The notes: generated by a model not told the origin, from the sequence alone. A DNA stretch of 64,000 nt from Ilumatobacteraceae bacterium (GCA_025463305.1 JAOBWK010000097.1:1-64000); one strand, 5' to 3'. Positions 19,642 to 28,717 are shown, numbered from the stretch's first letter. Translations and numbers: made by a program.

Positions 19642-21166
19642 CCTGCGCGAGCTGCTCGGCATCCCGTACGGGATCGCACCCCTGGGCGATGGTCGGTTCC
19701 GGCGCGCCGCCGCCGCGCCGGCACCGGATTGGTCGAAGGCCTACGACGCGTTCGGCCCGGCACCCGTGCAGTCGCGCGAGGGCATGCTCGCCACGGCCGT
19801 ACCGGGCATGGACCCGGGCCCCGTCGGCGAGGACTGCCTCAGCCTCAACGTCTGGACACCGGCCGCCGACGGCGAGCGGCTGCCCGTGATGGTGTGGCTG
19901 TACGGCGGCGCGTTCATCGTCGGTGGCAGTGGCTCGCCGACGTACCACGGTGCGAAGTTGGCGGCTGAGCAGCACGTCGTCGTCGTCACGATCAACTACC
20001 GCGTCGGCGCGTTCGGCTTCCTCGACCTGCGCAGCGTGCCCGGCGGCGAGACCGCCGACACCAACTGCGGCAGCCACGATCAGCGCCTCGGCCTGCAGTG
20101 GGTGCACGACCACATCGCCGAGCTCGGTGGGGACCCGGATCGTGTGACGGTGTTCGGCGAGTCCGGCGGGGCCGGCTCGATCATGCACCTGCTGCCGACG
20201 CCCGGCCTCACGTCGGTCGTGCGGCGCGCCATCGTGCAGAGCCCCGGCGTCGACTTCACCCAGACCGCCGCGATCAGCACGCGCGTCACGGAGACGCTGC
20301 TGAAGGAGACCGGCGCGAACACGGTCGACGAGCTGCGCGCGCTCAGCGCCGAGCGGCTGCTCGAGTGCCAGACCAACGTCGCCAACCAGCTGCTGTTCGA
20401 GATCGGCACCATGCCGTTCCATCCGGTGGTCGACGACGTGTTCGTCACCACCACGCCCACGGCCGCCGTCGCGGCCGGAGCGGTCGACGATCTCGATCTG
20501 CTCATCGGCTTCACCTCCGACGAGATGCGGCTGTTCCCCGATCCGCGCGCCGACGCGCTCGGCCGCGACGGGCTCGCCAAGTGGACACGGCAGTACCTCA
20601 CGACGCGGATGGGAGCCGACCCCGGCTCCGACATCCCCGACGGTCTCGTCGGCGAGTACCTCGATCGCGCCGAGGGAACCACGCGCCCGCTCGGCTCCGA
20701 CGTGTGGGCGGAGATCTCGACTGACGGAATCATGCGCCTGCCGGTCGTGCGGATCCTCGACTCACGACGCGGTCCGGCCTCGACGTACGGCTACCTGTTC
20801 TCGTGGCAGGCCAAGCGGCCCGACCGCGATGTCGGCGCGTTCCACGCGATCGATCTGCCGTTCACGTTCGACACGTTCGACGCCAAGGGCACCGACGACG
20901 CGGTGACGTGGGGAGAGTTCATCGGCGTCGATGACGGTGGTCGTTCGGTCGGGTTCGCGCTGCGTTCGGCGTGGGCGGCCTTCGCAGCGACGGGCGATCC
21001 CAGCTGCCCGGCCGTCGGCGCCTGGCCGGCCTACGACACCGAATCACGACGGACGATGGTGCTCGACGTCGAGCCGCACGTGGTCAGCGATCCGCTCGCG
21101 GTCGAGCGCGACTGGTGGGACGGGCTCTGGACCCCGAACTGCCGTCCCGCAGGCGTCGCACTCTGA
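19631..21166 (+). CDS. Type-B carboxylesterase
   Basis: 511 residues from ATG 19631, overlapping the amidohydrolase 3' end by 11 bp. EDCLSLNVW at 67-75 and GESGGAGS at 176-183 (nucleophile Ser178) are the two PROSITE-type signatures of type-B carboxylesterases; YGGAF at 91-95 forms the oxyanion hole. A Glu-containing segment and the late His (AFHAIDLPF) complete the triad. No signal peptide, so it is cytoplasmic. It would hydrolyse an ester or lactone and feed the neighbouring SDR. The family is close to para-nitrobenzyl esterases. Confidence 0.92.
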   Translation: MPTDLRELLGIPYGIAPLGDGRFRRAAAAPAPDWSKAYDAFGPAPVQSREGMLATAVPGMDPGPVGEDCLSLNVWTPAADGERLPVMVWLYGGAFIVGGSGSPTYHGAKLAAEQHVVVVTINYRVGAFGFLDLRSVPGGETADTNCGSHDQRLGLQWVHDHIAELGGDPDRVTVFGESGGAGSIMHLLPTPGLTSVVRRAIVQSPGVDFTQTAAISTRVTETLLKETGANTVDELRALSAERLLECQTNVANQLLFEIGTMPFHPVVDDVFVTTTPTAAVAAGAVDDLDLLIGFTSDEMRLFPDPRADALGRDGLAKWTRQYLTTRMGADPGSDIPDGLVGEYLDRAEGTTRPLGSDVWAEISTDGIMRLPVVRILDSRRGPASTYGYLFSWQAKRPDRDVGAFHAIDLPFTFDTFDAKGTDDAVTWGEFIGVDDGGRSVGFALRSAWAAFAATGDPSCPAVGAWPAYDTESRRTMVLDVEPHVVSDPLAVERDWWDGLWTPNCRPAGVAL

Positions 21167-21176
21167 TGGCCCGCTG

Positions 21177-21932
21177 ATGTCACGGTTCGACGGGCGTGCT
21201 GTCGTCATCACCGGTGCCGCCTCCGGCGTCGGCCGCGCCACCGCGCGACGAATCGCCGCAGAGGGTGGCACGGTGACGTGCATCGACATCGCCGACGGCG
21301 GCGGAGCCGGCACGCTCGAGCTGATCCGTGCCGACGGTGGCACGGCGTTCGCCCTCGAGTGCGACGTCGCCGATCACGGCCAGGTCGCGCTGGCGATCGA
21401 GGCCGCGCGGGCCAACGGCGACGGCACCATCGACGCGCTCATCAACTGCGCGGGCACCGGGTCGTACCAACGCTTCCACGAGGTCACGCCCGAGGAGCTG
21501 CAGCGGGTGATGGCCGTCAACTTCTACGGCCCGTTCAACACCACGCACGCCGCGCTCGATGCGCTGCTGGCGTCGCGTGGATGCATCGTCAACGTGGTCT
21601 CCGCCGCGGCTGTCCGCGGCAGCGCCTACCTCACCACCTACAGCGCCACCAAGGGTGCGCTGCTGTCGTTCACGAAGTCGTTCGCCGTCGAGTACGGGCC
21701 ACAGGGCGTGCGCGCCAACGCGGTCAGCCCCGGCGCGATCGACACGCCGTTGCTGCGGCTGTTCACGCCGCCGGCCGGCGCCGACCCGCACCTCATGCAC
21801 CGGTCGCATGGCCTCCTCGGGCGGATGTCGACTGCCGAGGAGATCGCTGCAACCGTCACCTTCCTCGCCTCCGACGACGCCACCCAGATCACGGGCACCA
21901 ACGTCCTCGTCGACACCGGTTCCACCGCCTGA
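21177..21932 (+). CDS. SDR family oxidoreductase
   Basis: 251 residues from ATG 21177, 10 bp after the esterase stop. TGAASGVG near the N-terminus (NAD(P) binding), an NCAG segment near 93-96, a catalytic Ser in VVSAAA, and Tyr-x3-Lys in TYSATKGAL make a complete classical SDR. PGAID and the C-terminal TGTNVLVDTG are also standard. It likely oxidises the alcohol freed by the esterase; the specific substrate is unknown. It ends with a TGATG overlap into the CapA gene. Confidence 0.92.
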   Translation: MSRFDGRAVVITGAASGVGRATARRIAAEGGTVTCIDIADGGGAGTLELIRADGGTAFALECDVADHGQVALAIEAARANGDGTIDALINCAGTGSYQRFHEVTPEELQRVMAVNFYGPFNTTHAALDALLASRGCIVNVVSAAAVRGSAYLTTYSATKGALLSFTKSFAVEYGPQGVRANAVSPGAIDTPLLRLFTPPAGADPHLMHRSHGLLGRMSTAEEIAATVTFLASDDATQITGTNVLVDTGSTA

Positions 21933-23104
21933 TGAGCCGCGCCCGCCTGACCGCGGGTGTGATCGCAGCCGTCACCGCGGCCACGATCTCGGCGAGCGTC
22001 GGCACCGGCGCGCATGCGGACGGCGGCGTGCAGCCGTCTGCCGCGGGTGTGTCGGCGCAGGCGGTCCGCACGGATCCACCGGGGCGCACGTTCTCCGTCG
22101 CGGCCACGGGCGACGTGCTCACCGAGGCAGCGGTCAACAACGCTGCGGCCGCGGCCGCCGGGCCCGGTGTGCGCTACGACTTCACCCCGGTGCTCGCGGC
22201 CATCGCGCCGGACCTGCACCAGGCCGATCTGGCCATCTGCCACATGGAGATCCCCATCGGCGTGCCCGGACAGCGACCTGGCGTGTACGGCCACTCACCG
22301 TTCGGCGGCAACCTGATCGCCGCGCCGTACGAGGTGGCCGACGGGCTGCGCGACGCCGGATACGACCGGTGCAGCACGGCGTCGAACCACAGCAACGATC
22401 TCGGGCCGGTCGGCATCGACACCACGCTCGACGCGCTCGACGCGGCCGGCATCACCCATGCCGGCACCGCGCGGACGCCGGACGAATCGACGCCCGAGAC
22501 GTTCGTGGTGAACGGCGTGCGCGTGGCTCACCTGTCGTACACGACGTACTCGAACACGGTCCTGCCCGCGGATGCCTGGCGCCTGCACTACACGACCGAC
22601 CCGCAGGACGTGGTCGCCGATGTGGACGCCGCGCGTGCCGCCGGTGCCGAGGTTGTCATCGTCAGCGTGCACATCTCCCAGGAGCTGCTGACGGCGCCGA
22701 TCCCCGTCGACCGGGCGTTCATCACGGCCATCACGCGCGACTCCCACATCGACCTCGTGATCGAGCACGGGCCCCACACGATCCAACCGCTCGAGCAGGT
22801 CAACGGCACGTGGGTCTACTGGAGCGTCGGCAACCTCGTGTCCGGGATGGGCTGGCACGTGGCCGGCAAGTACGCCGATCCGCGCACCCTCGACGGACTG
22901 CTCGCGACCGCCCGCTTCACGGAGACCTCGCCGGGTCGGTTCAGCGTCGATCCCACACCGGTGTTGATCTGCGACGAGCACGTCAGCCGCACCGTGTACC
23001 CGGTGACGCAGACGCTCGCCGACCCGTCGATCTCGCCCGATCGCCGCGACCAGCTCGAGCAGTGCCTGGCCCGGTCGCTGCCGGTGGTGCCGAACCTGCG
23101 CTGA
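21932..23104 (+). CDS. Secreted CapA-like metallophosphatase-fold protein
   Basis: 390 residues from ATG 21932. The first ~30 residues are a Sec signal peptide (basic MSRARL, Ala/Val/Thr-rich core, AHADG at the likely cleavage site). The mature part follows the CapA/PGA-synthase family: FSVAATGDVLTE at the start, NLEIP-like CHMEIPIG, SNHSNDLGPVGIDTT (metal-binding N/D/H), and VIEHGPHTIQP. CapA proteins form poly-gamma-glutamate or similar capsules with CapB/C, but no such genes are near, so a role as a secreted phosphoesterase-like wall enzyme is equally possible. Coupled to the SDR by a 1-base overlap although functionally unlike it. Confidence 0.85.
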   Translation: MSRARLTAGVIAAVTAATISASVGTGAHADGGVQPSAAGVSAQAVRTDPPGRTFSVAATGDVLTEAAVNNAAAAAAGPGVRYDFTPVLAAIAPDLHQADLAICHMEIPIGVPGQRPGVYGHSPFGGNLIAAPYEVADGLRDAGYDRCSTASNHSNDLGPVGIDTTLDALDAAGITHAGTARTPDESTPETFVVNGVRVAHLSYTTYSNTVLPADAWRLHYTTDPQDVVADVDAARAAGAEVVIVSVHISQELLTAPIPVDRAFITAITRDSHIDLVIEHGPHTIQPLEQVNGTWVYWSVGNLVSGMGWHVAGKYADPRTLDGLLATARFTETSPGRFSVDPTPVLICDEHVSRTVYPVTQTLADPSISPDRRDQLEQCLARSLPVVPNLR

Positions 23105-23110
23105 GCGCCC

Positions 23111-23164
23111 GGGATCAGCCGTCGGGGGATGAGCCGTCACGGGATGAGCCGTCACGGGATGAGC
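23111..23164. repeat. 15-bp tandem repeat across the 3' end of the quinone oxidoreductase gene
   Basis: Unit GGGATGAGCCGTCAC occurs perfectly at 23126-23140 and 23141-23155, continues partially at 23156-23164, and has a degenerate copy at 23111-23125. The minus-strand stop codon of the oxidoreductase (23152-23154) lies in one unit and is repeated in the next one. The repeat fills the gap between convergent genes. Confidence 0.9.
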
Positions 23165-24120
23165 AGCGTCTTGCCGATCGTTCGCCGGGCCTCGATCGCG
23201 GCGTGCGCATCGGCCGCGCGGTCGAGCGGGAACCACTGCCCGATCGTCGGCGAGAGCTCACCGTCGGCGGCGAGCGAGAGGGCTCGCTCGACCAGCGCGA
23301 AGGTCGCCTCCGGCGTCGGCGCGAGCGACCACAACGGGATCACGGTGATGCCGCGTTCGACAGCCGTGGCCTGGTCGATGCCGCCGAACCGACCGCTCGC
23401 CGCGCCGTGGGGCACGTACCGCGAGCCGCCGCGCAACCGCTCGACCAGCACAGGACTGGTGTCGCCACCCACCCCGTCGAACGCGACGTCGACCCCGGCA
23501 GGCGTCGCCGCACGCAGCTGATCGGCCCAGTCGGCGTCGCGGTAGTTGATCGCCGCGTCGGCGCCGAGCCGGCGGGCGAGCTCGAGCTTGTCCGACGCAC
23601 CCGCGAGCGCGATGACCCGCGCGCCCGCGCGGGACGCGAGCTGCACGAGCAGGCTGCCCACCCCGCCGCCGGCGGCTGTCACCACCACGGTGTCGCCCCT
23701 GCCGATCGCCGCCGCCTCGGCGAGGGCCAGCGCGGTGCGGCCATCGGCGAGCAGGGCGAGCGCCGTCGTCGGCTCGAGCCCCGCGGGGACGCGGTGCAGA
23801 TCGTCCACGCCGGCGACCGCCTGCGTGGCGTAGCCGCCGGTGCCGCCCGTCGACGTCACCACCATCGCGCCGAGCCACGCGGGATCCACGCCATCGCCGA
23901 CGTCGGCCACCTCGCCGGCCACGCCGTTGCCGAGCACGAGCGGGAACGGCCCGGGCGAGCGCGGCGAGGTGCCCGCCCGCATCTGCGTCTCGATGAACGT
24001 GATGCCCGAGGCGTGCACGTCGACGACGACCTGGCCCGGACCGGGTGTGAGGTTGGGCAGCTCGATCACCTCGAGCACCTCGGGTGGTCCCGGCTGCGTC
24101 GCGATGACAGCGCGCATCAT
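23152..24120 (-). CDS. Zinc-free MDR / NADPH:quinone oxidoreductase
   Basis: 322 residues from ATG 24120 (ATG 24117 equally possible). Medium-chain dehydrogenase fold of the quinone-reductase type: N-terminal GroES-like domain with no zinc cysteines, then the nucleotide-binding AAGGGVGSLLVQLA and DAAINYRDADW. These reduce quinones or enones with NADPH. It starts 7 bp after the end of the FMN reductase gene on the same strand, so both are one operon behind the SoxR box; a role in redox-cycler detoxification fits. The stop codon lies in a tandem repeat. Confidence 0.92.
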   Translation of the reverse strand: MMRAVIATQPGPPEVLEVIELPNLTPGPGQVVVDVHASGITFIETQMRAGTSPRSPGPFPLVLGNGVAGEVADVGDGVDPAWLGAMVVTSTGGTGGYATQAVAGVDDLHRVPAGLEPTTALALLADGRTALALAEAAAIGRGDTVVVTAAGGGVGSLLVQLASRAGARVIALAGASDKLELARRLGADAAINYRDADWADQLRAATPAGVDVAFDGVGGDTSPVLVERLRGGSRYVPHGAASGRFGGIDQATAVERGITVIPLWSLAPTPEATFALVERALSLAADGELSPTIGQWFPLDRAADAHAAIEARRTIGKTLLIP

Positions 24121-24127
24121 CGCCCGA

Positions 24128-24724
24128 TCACCAGGCCGCGTGCTCGAGTTCGGCGGCGTCCGCCGCCTTCGCGGCGCGCAGGGCCGTGGCCCACCACCGG
24201 AGGTCGTCGAGCATCGTCGCGACGGCCGCCTCCGCCATCGCCGGGTTCACCAGGTTGCCGTCGGCATCGAACTGCTGCCACGGACCCTGGAAGCTCACCG
24301 TGTCGCGAATGGTCGCGACGTGCAGCTCGGCGAACACCTGGCGCAGGTGCTCCACCGCGCGGAGGCCGCCCGAGATCCCGCCGTACGAGACGAAGCCCAG
24401 CGGCTTGCGCTTCCACTCCGGGTTGGCGAGGTCGATGGCGTGCTTCAGCGACGCCGGGTAGCTGTGGTTGTACTCGGGCGTCACCACCACGAATGCCTCG
24501 GCCGCGTCGATCCGCTCGCGGTACGCATCGAGCGCCGGATGGTCGGCCTTGGTGAAGTGCACCGGCAGATCGAGCGCGGCGACGTCGATCACGTCCACGT
24601 CGAACGCGCCGTGCCGGCGGGCGTGGGCGATGAACCAGTTCGCGACGACGTCGGCGTAGCGGCCCTCGCGGGTGCTGCCGATGATGATGCCGAGCCGAAG
24701 GGGATCAGTGAGTGATGGGGTCAT
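24128..24724 (-). CDS. NADPH-dependent FMN reductase (flavodoxin-fold)
   Basis: 198 residues from ATG 24724. IIIGSTREGRYAD at the N-terminus binds the FMN phosphate, and TPEYNHSYPASLKHAID is the signature of the NADPH-dependent FMN reductase / azoreductase family. It is the first gene of a two-gene operon with the quinone oxidoreductase and is divergent from soxR (65 bp). The operator lies in the spacer of its promoter, the arrangement of SoxR-activated genes. The start codon is only about 8-10 bp past the -10, so the message is nearly leaderless. Likely reduces quinones or flavins during redox stress. Confidence 0.93.
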   Translation of the reverse strand: MTPSLTDPLRLGIIIGSTREGRYADVVANWFIAHARRHGAFDVDVIDVAALDLPVHFTKADHPALDAYRERIDAAEAFVVVTPEYNHSYPASLKHAIDLANPEWKRKPLGFVSYGGISGGLRAVEHLRQVFAELHVATIRDTVSFQGPWQQFDADGNLVNPAMAEAAVATMLDDLRWWATALRAAKAADAAELEHAAW

Positions 24725-24732
24725 GACCGGTC

Positions 24733-24763
24733 ACGGTAAATGCTCAAGTTCACTTGAGGTCAA
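24733..24763 (-). promoter_or_regulatory. SoxR box within the FMN reductase promoter
   Basis: CTCAAGT-TC-ACTTGAG (24743-24758) is a perfect 7+7 dyad that matches the core of the E. coli soxS operator. Read on the minus strand, TTGACC (24758-24763) is a good -35; TACCGT (24733-24738) is 19 bp away, the long spacer characteristic of MerR-family activation, while TTTACC (24735-24740) gives 17. The site also lies 31 bp before the soxR start, so autoregulation is possible. Confidence 0.8.
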
Positions 24764-24789
24764 GCTCCATTCGGCGTAACCTGCGTCAC

Positions 24790-25275
24790 ATGCCGATCGC
24801 GCTCCCCACCGACGAGCTGACCATCGGCGCGCTGAGCGAGCGAACCGGTGTCGCCAGCTCCGCGCTGCGGTTCTATGAGGCCGAAGGCCTCATCGTGTCG
24901 ACGCGCACCGATGGCGGCCAGCGTCGCTACCACCGTGAGACGCTGCGCCGCGTGTCCTTCGTGAAGATCGCCCAGATGGTGGGGCTGAGCCTCGAGGAGA
25001 TCCGTGCCGCGCTCGCGTCGCTCCCGGATGGCCGCACGCCGACGGAGCAGGACTGGGCGGAGCTCTCGGCGTCGTGGCGGCCGCGCCTCGACGAGCACAT
25101 CGCGATGATGACCCGGATGCGCGACCGGCTCACCGCGTGCATCGGCTGCGGCTGCCTGTCATTGCGGGTCTGCGCGATGTTCAACCCGGACGACGTCGCC
25201 GGCGGCCGCGGCCCGGGAGCGCAGTACATCACCGGCGATCCCGTCAGCAGGCCACGCCCCGCTCGAAAGCGGTGA
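24790..25275 (+). CDS. soxR: Redox-sensing MerR-family activator SoxR
   Basis: 161 residues from ATG 24790. N-terminal MerR HTH (TIGALSERTGVASSALRFYE, residues 11-30, then a wing with GGQRRY) and a coiled-coil dimer helix. The C-terminus has Cys117-x2-Cys120-x-Cys122-x5-Cys128, the exact [2Fe-2S] cluster signature of SoxR. Actinobacterial SoxR senses redox-active small molecules and activates genes for quinone or flavin reductases. Here the target is almost surely the divergent FMN reductase/quinone oxidoreductase operon, given the box at 24743-24758. Confidence 0.95.
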   Translation: MPIALPTDELTIGALSERTGVASSALRFYEAEGLIVSTRTDGGQRRYHRETLRRVSFVKIAQMVGLSLEEIRAALASLPDGRTPTEQDWAELSASWRPRLDEHIAMMTRMRDRLTACIGCGCLSLRVCAMFNPDDVAGGRGPGAQYITGDPVSRPRPARKR

Positions 25276-25286
25276 CTGCGTCACCG
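25270..25286 (+). terminator. Hairpin overlapping the soxR stop codon
   Basis: CGGTGAC-TGC-GTCACCG is a perfect 7-bp stem with a 3-nt loop, with the soxR TGA inside the left arm. No U-tract follows, so it may act as a mRNA 3' stabiliser or weak terminator only. Confidence 0.35.
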
Positions 25287-25356
25287 GGTCGCGGCGTCGG
25301 TGCAACGTAGGGGTTTCCCCGATTCGCCGTTCACCGTGTCGTGGTGGAATCAGGCC

Positions 25357-27324
25357 ATGATCTCCGAGCCATCGATCACTGTGCCTCGCCGCGGTGCGCG
25401 TCGTGCGGGCGCGCTCATGACCCTCGTCCTGCTGACCGGGGCGACGGCGTGCACGTCGTCGAACAACGGGGTCACCCGCACGAAGGCCGACGCGACGACG
25501 CAGAGCACTCCGGGCACGGCCGACTCGGCCACGTCCGCTGCAGCACCCCCCTCGGCACCCGACACCGAACCGGCGGACACCACCGCCGACACGTCGACCT
25601 CCGACTCGGCGGCGCCGCCCGACGTCACCCCGTTGTCCGATGCAGGCATCCAGATCGTGTCGTCGGAGGCCGACGCAGGGAACGGGGCTCCATTGCGGCT
25701 GACCACCGTGCAGGCCGATCGGCTCGCCGCCGACACCGATCCGGGAGCGGGCATGCTCGGCAGCGAGCTCGACGCGCTCGCGCCCGTGCCCGCTGGGGTT
25801 CCGCCGGCGAGCTACCTGCTCGCCGGTTGGGTCTCGGCGGGCACGTCCCCGGCGGCCGCGACCGTTCGCGGTTGGATGGGCGATCAAGACTGGACGATGG
25901 CCCCGACGATCCAGTTCCCGCTTGCGGCGGTGGCGATGTTCGTCAACGAGATGGCCGCGAACACCAGCCAGTTGCCGGCTGCGCCTGCCGACACGACCGG
26001 CTCGGCCGACACCACTGCCGCCACCGATGCGACCGGTTCTTCCGACACCACGCCCGCCACGGACGCTCCGGCCACCGACTCCAGCACGGTCGGCACACCG
26101 GCCGGGTTCGTCGCCAACCGGCCCGCCGGTCCGCTCGATTCCCCGTGCAGCGCGGTGACGGGCTTCTTGAGCTCGGTGATCGACGGGCTGTTCGACGCTC
26201 TCAAGGTCAACCCGCTCACCGGCGGCGACGGGGGGTTCTTCGACACCGCGACCAGTGTGCTGGCGTTCGCCTGGGACGTCGCGCTCGACCTGGCCAAGGG
26301 AGCGATCGAGGGTCTGGTCAAGTCGTTGACAGCACCGATCTTCAACGCGATCCGCACTGCGGTCGCAGCCCTCGGCGCGGCGACGGTCGTCGTGTCCTAC
26401 TTCAAGGACCAGTCGCTCGATGTCGCCCTGGAGACTCCACAGACGAGCCGCGATCAGTACCCCTTCGCGGTCGGTGCCGGTGCGGATGTCACGGGCAAGT
26501 TCGTCGCCACGGGCCACGCGCTCTCGGACGACTGGCCGGCTGCCATCGTCGACTGCGCGGCGGTTGCAGGCGCGAAGCTGCCGCAGCTGATCAAGCCCGG
26601 CAGCCCGGCGAACTGGACGGTGGATGGATCCGTGATCGTGCCTGGTCAGTTGAACGGAACGGTCGGCGCAGACAACACCGCAACGCTGTCGTTCACGACG
26701 GGCCGCGAATCCGACGACGACGCCGACGGTGATCCCGTCTACGCCTATGCGTACGCGACCGTCTCGATCCCGCGCAAGGAGGTCGAGGACTTCCTCCGCC
26801 TCGCCGAGGCGCAGATCAACGGTGTGCGCGCCCAGCTGCTCGGTCTCGTGCCGAAGATCGCCCAGCCGGCCGTGAACAACCTCCTCGCACAGACCGTGGA
26901 CCCCACCATCAAGGAGGTCAGCGCCGAGATCGCCGGATCGGTCGGCGGCCCGTTGGCGGTGAAGGGCACGGGTTACGTGCTCGTGCTGCACCACGACCCG
27001 CCGGACACGACACTCCCGACGGAGCCATCGACGCCCCCGAGCGAGCCCGATGACGGTGGCGACTTCTGCGCCCAGTACACCGACCTCTTCAACTGGACCG
27101 CCGCCAACCAGGGCGCCGACCTCACCGCGTTCGGTGCCGAGGTCGCTCGCCGGCTCACGGCCATGCGACCGTCGGCGCCCGACGACCTGCTGCCCTCGGT
27201 CGATGCCGAGCTCGACATCTACAGCGCCCTCGCTGCCGGTGCCGGGCCGGCGGAACTGGAGACGAAGGCCCAGGCGCTGGCGACGGCCGCCAAGGTGCTC
27301 GGCACCTACTGCGGGCTCGGCTGA
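25357..27324 (+). CDS. Putative secreted lipoprotein with Thr/Asp-rich linkers
   Basis: 655 residues from ATG 25357. A basic N-terminus (PRRGARRAGAL) and hydrophobic core end at TGATAC with Cys32, a plausible though non-ideal lipobox. Residues about 33-95 and 205-245 are Thr/Ser/Asp/Ala-rich spacers of the kind seen on surface-exposed proteins. The segment near 110-165 (ASYLLAGWVSAG) and the large central part have no family I recognise. A hydrophobic/amphipathic stretch occurs near 315-360 (DLAKGAIEGLVKSL). The C-terminus (about 565-655) has a PPD-type linker then a small helical domain with two cysteines (DFCAQY and GTYCGLG) that could be disulphide-bonded. Function unknown. Confidence 0.8.
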   Translation: MISEPSITVPRRGARRAGALMTLVLLTGATACTSSNNGVTRTKADATTQSTPGTADSATSAAAPPSAPDTEPADTTADTSTSDSAAPPDVTPLSDAGIQIVSSEADAGNGAPLRLTTVQADRLAADTDPGAGMLGSELDALAPVPAGVPPASYLLAGWVSAGTSPAAATVRGWMGDQDWTMAPTIQFPLAAVAMFVNEMAANTSQLPAAPADTTGSADTTAATDATGSSDTTPATDAPATDSSTVGTPAGFVANRPAGPLDSPCSAVTGFLSSVIDGLFDALKVNPLTGGDGGFFDTATSVLAFAWDVALDLAKGAIEGLVKSLTAPIFNAIRTAVAALGAATVVVSYFKDQSLDVALETPQTSRDQYPFAVGAGADVTGKFVATGHALSDDWPAAIVDCAAVAGAKLPQLIKPGSPANWTVDGSVIVPGQLNGTVGADNTATLSFTTGRESDDDADGDPVYAYAYATVSIPRKEVEDFLRLAEAQINGVRAQLLGLVPKIAQPAVNNLLAQTVDPTIKEVSAEIAGSVGGPLAVKGTGYVLVLHHDPPDTTLPTEPSTPPSEPDDGGDFCAQYTDLFNWTAANQGADLTAFGAEVARRLTAMRPSAPDDLLPSVDAELDIYSALAAGAGPAELETKAQALATAAKVLGTYCGLG

Positions 27325-27342
27325 TCCAGCACGCGGCCGCGG

Positions 27343-28539
27343 TCAGTCGGCGAGGGCTTGGTAGGTCGACGTCCAGAAGTCGAGGTAGCCGGTCCACGTC
27401 AGCGGTGGGCCGAGGCGTTGCGGCATGAAGATGGCCGTGAGGTCCTCGCGCGGATCGTTGCCCCACGAGGTGTTGAACGCGCCGTCCCATCCGTAACGAC
27501 CCGGGCTGGCGGCGATGCCGGTGCGCCGGGTGACCATGCTCAGGCCGAAGCCCCAGCTGAACGTGTCCCAGAAGGCCGGAAGAAACGGTGATCGAGCCTG
27601 CTGCTCAGCGGTGAGCTGATCGGCCGTCATCGCCTCGATCGACGCGCGGGACACGAGGCGCTGGCCGTCGTGCACGCCGCCGTTGGCGAGCAGCCGAGCG
27701 AACGCGTGGTAGTCATCGACGGTCGAGACCAGGCCGCCGCCGCCCGACGGGAACGCTGGCCGCGATCCCCACTGCGTGTCGTCGCTGCCATCGAACAGCC
27801 GCACCTCGCCGGCCGGCGGGACGGGAACGTACGCGCTGGCCAGTCGATCACGCTTCTCGACCGGCACGCTGAACCCGGTGTCGACCATGCCCAGTGGATC
27901 GAAGATCCGCTCGCGGAGAAACGTCTCCAACGGCTGGCCGCTGGCACGCGCGATGAGCACGCCGAGCAGCTCCGATCCGGTGTTGTAGCGCCACACCTCG
28001 CCCGGCTGATCCATCAGCGGCAGCGTCCCGAACCGGCGCATCCACTCGTCGGGACCATGCGGGGTGTGCGGCCCGAACGACTGCAGCTGCAGCTCGGCGA
28101 TGGCGGTCTGGATCGGCGGCGGCGTGGTCTGGCCGATCAGCATCCCCGAGCCCATCCGGAACGTGAGCAGGTCGCGCACGCTGATCGGTCGCTTCGCCGG
28201 AACCGTGTCGTCGAGCGGCCCGTCGAGACGGGTGAGCACCCGTCGATCGGCGAGCTCGGGCAGCAACCGATCGACCGGTTCGTCGAGGCGGATGACGCAC
28301 TCCTCGAGCAGCATCATCGTCGCCAGCGCGGTGATGGGCTTGGTCATCGACGCGATCCGGAAGATGGTGTCGCGCTGCATCGGCGTGCCGCCGAACGACC
28401 GCGCCCCGATGACGTCGACGTGCGCCTCGCCGTGGCGGCTGAGCAGGGTGACGATGCCCGGCACCTCGCCGCGCTCGACGAATCCGGCCATCACCTCGTG
28501 CATGCGGACCAGTCGCTCCGCCGAGAACCCGGATGCCAT
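27343..28539 (-). CDS. Serine hydrolase of the beta-lactamase / class C family
   Basis: 398 residues from ATG 28539. The nucleophile motif S64-M-T-K67 (IASMTK), the second motif Tyr-x-Asn type in YNTGSELLG, and a C-terminal TSWGND region in place of the KTG-like triad are as in EstB/penicillin-binding-protein-like esterases. No signal peptide is seen, which favours an intracellular esterase over a true beta-lactamase. It could hydrolyse short-chain esters or lactones. Located between a lipoprotein gene (convergent) and a tRNA-Ser gene. Confidence 0.88.
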   Translation of the reverse strand: MASGFSAERLVRMHEVMAGFVERGEVPGIVTLLSRHGEAHVDVIGARSFGGTPMQRDTIFRIASMTKPITALATMMLLEECVIRLDEPVDRLLPELADRRVLTRLDGPLDDTVPAKRPISVRDLLTFRMGSGMLIGQTTPPPIQTAIAELQLQSFGPHTPHGPDEWMRRFGTLPLMDQPGEVWRYNTGSELLGVLIARASGQPLETFLRERIFDPLGMVDTGFSVPVEKRDRLASAYVPVPPAGEVRLFDGSDDTQWGSRPAFPSGGGGLVSTVDDYHAFARLLANGGVHDGQRLVSRASIEAMTADQLTAEQQARSPFLPAFWDTFSWGFGLSMVTRRTGIAASPGRYGWDGAFNTSWGNDPREDLTAIFMPQRLGPPLTWTGYLDFWTSTYQALAD

Positions 28540-28572
28540 GCCTGCCTCCTCGCCTGAGCTCGAGACCGAGAG

Positions 28573-28655
28573 CGGAACGAGAGGGATTTGAACCCCCGGG
28601 GCGTGAACCCTTCCGCTTTCAAGGCGGATGCATTTGGCCGCTCTGCCATCGTTCC
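28573..28655 (-). tRNA. tRNA-Ser (UGA anticodon)
   Basis: Acceptor stem GGAACGA (28655-28649) pairs with TCGTTCC (28580-28574), with a G discriminator at 28573. The anticodon stem TCCGC/GCGGA encloses loop CTTGAAA, giving anticodon TGA. A long variable arm (GGG...CCC) and T-loop TTCAAAT confirm a serine tRNA. CCA is not encoded. Confidence 0.95.
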
Positions 28656-28717
28656 GCCCGACACGATATCGCGAGGCTCGGGCAACCCAGGGTGGCGAAC
28701 ATCCGTAGTGTGAGCGG

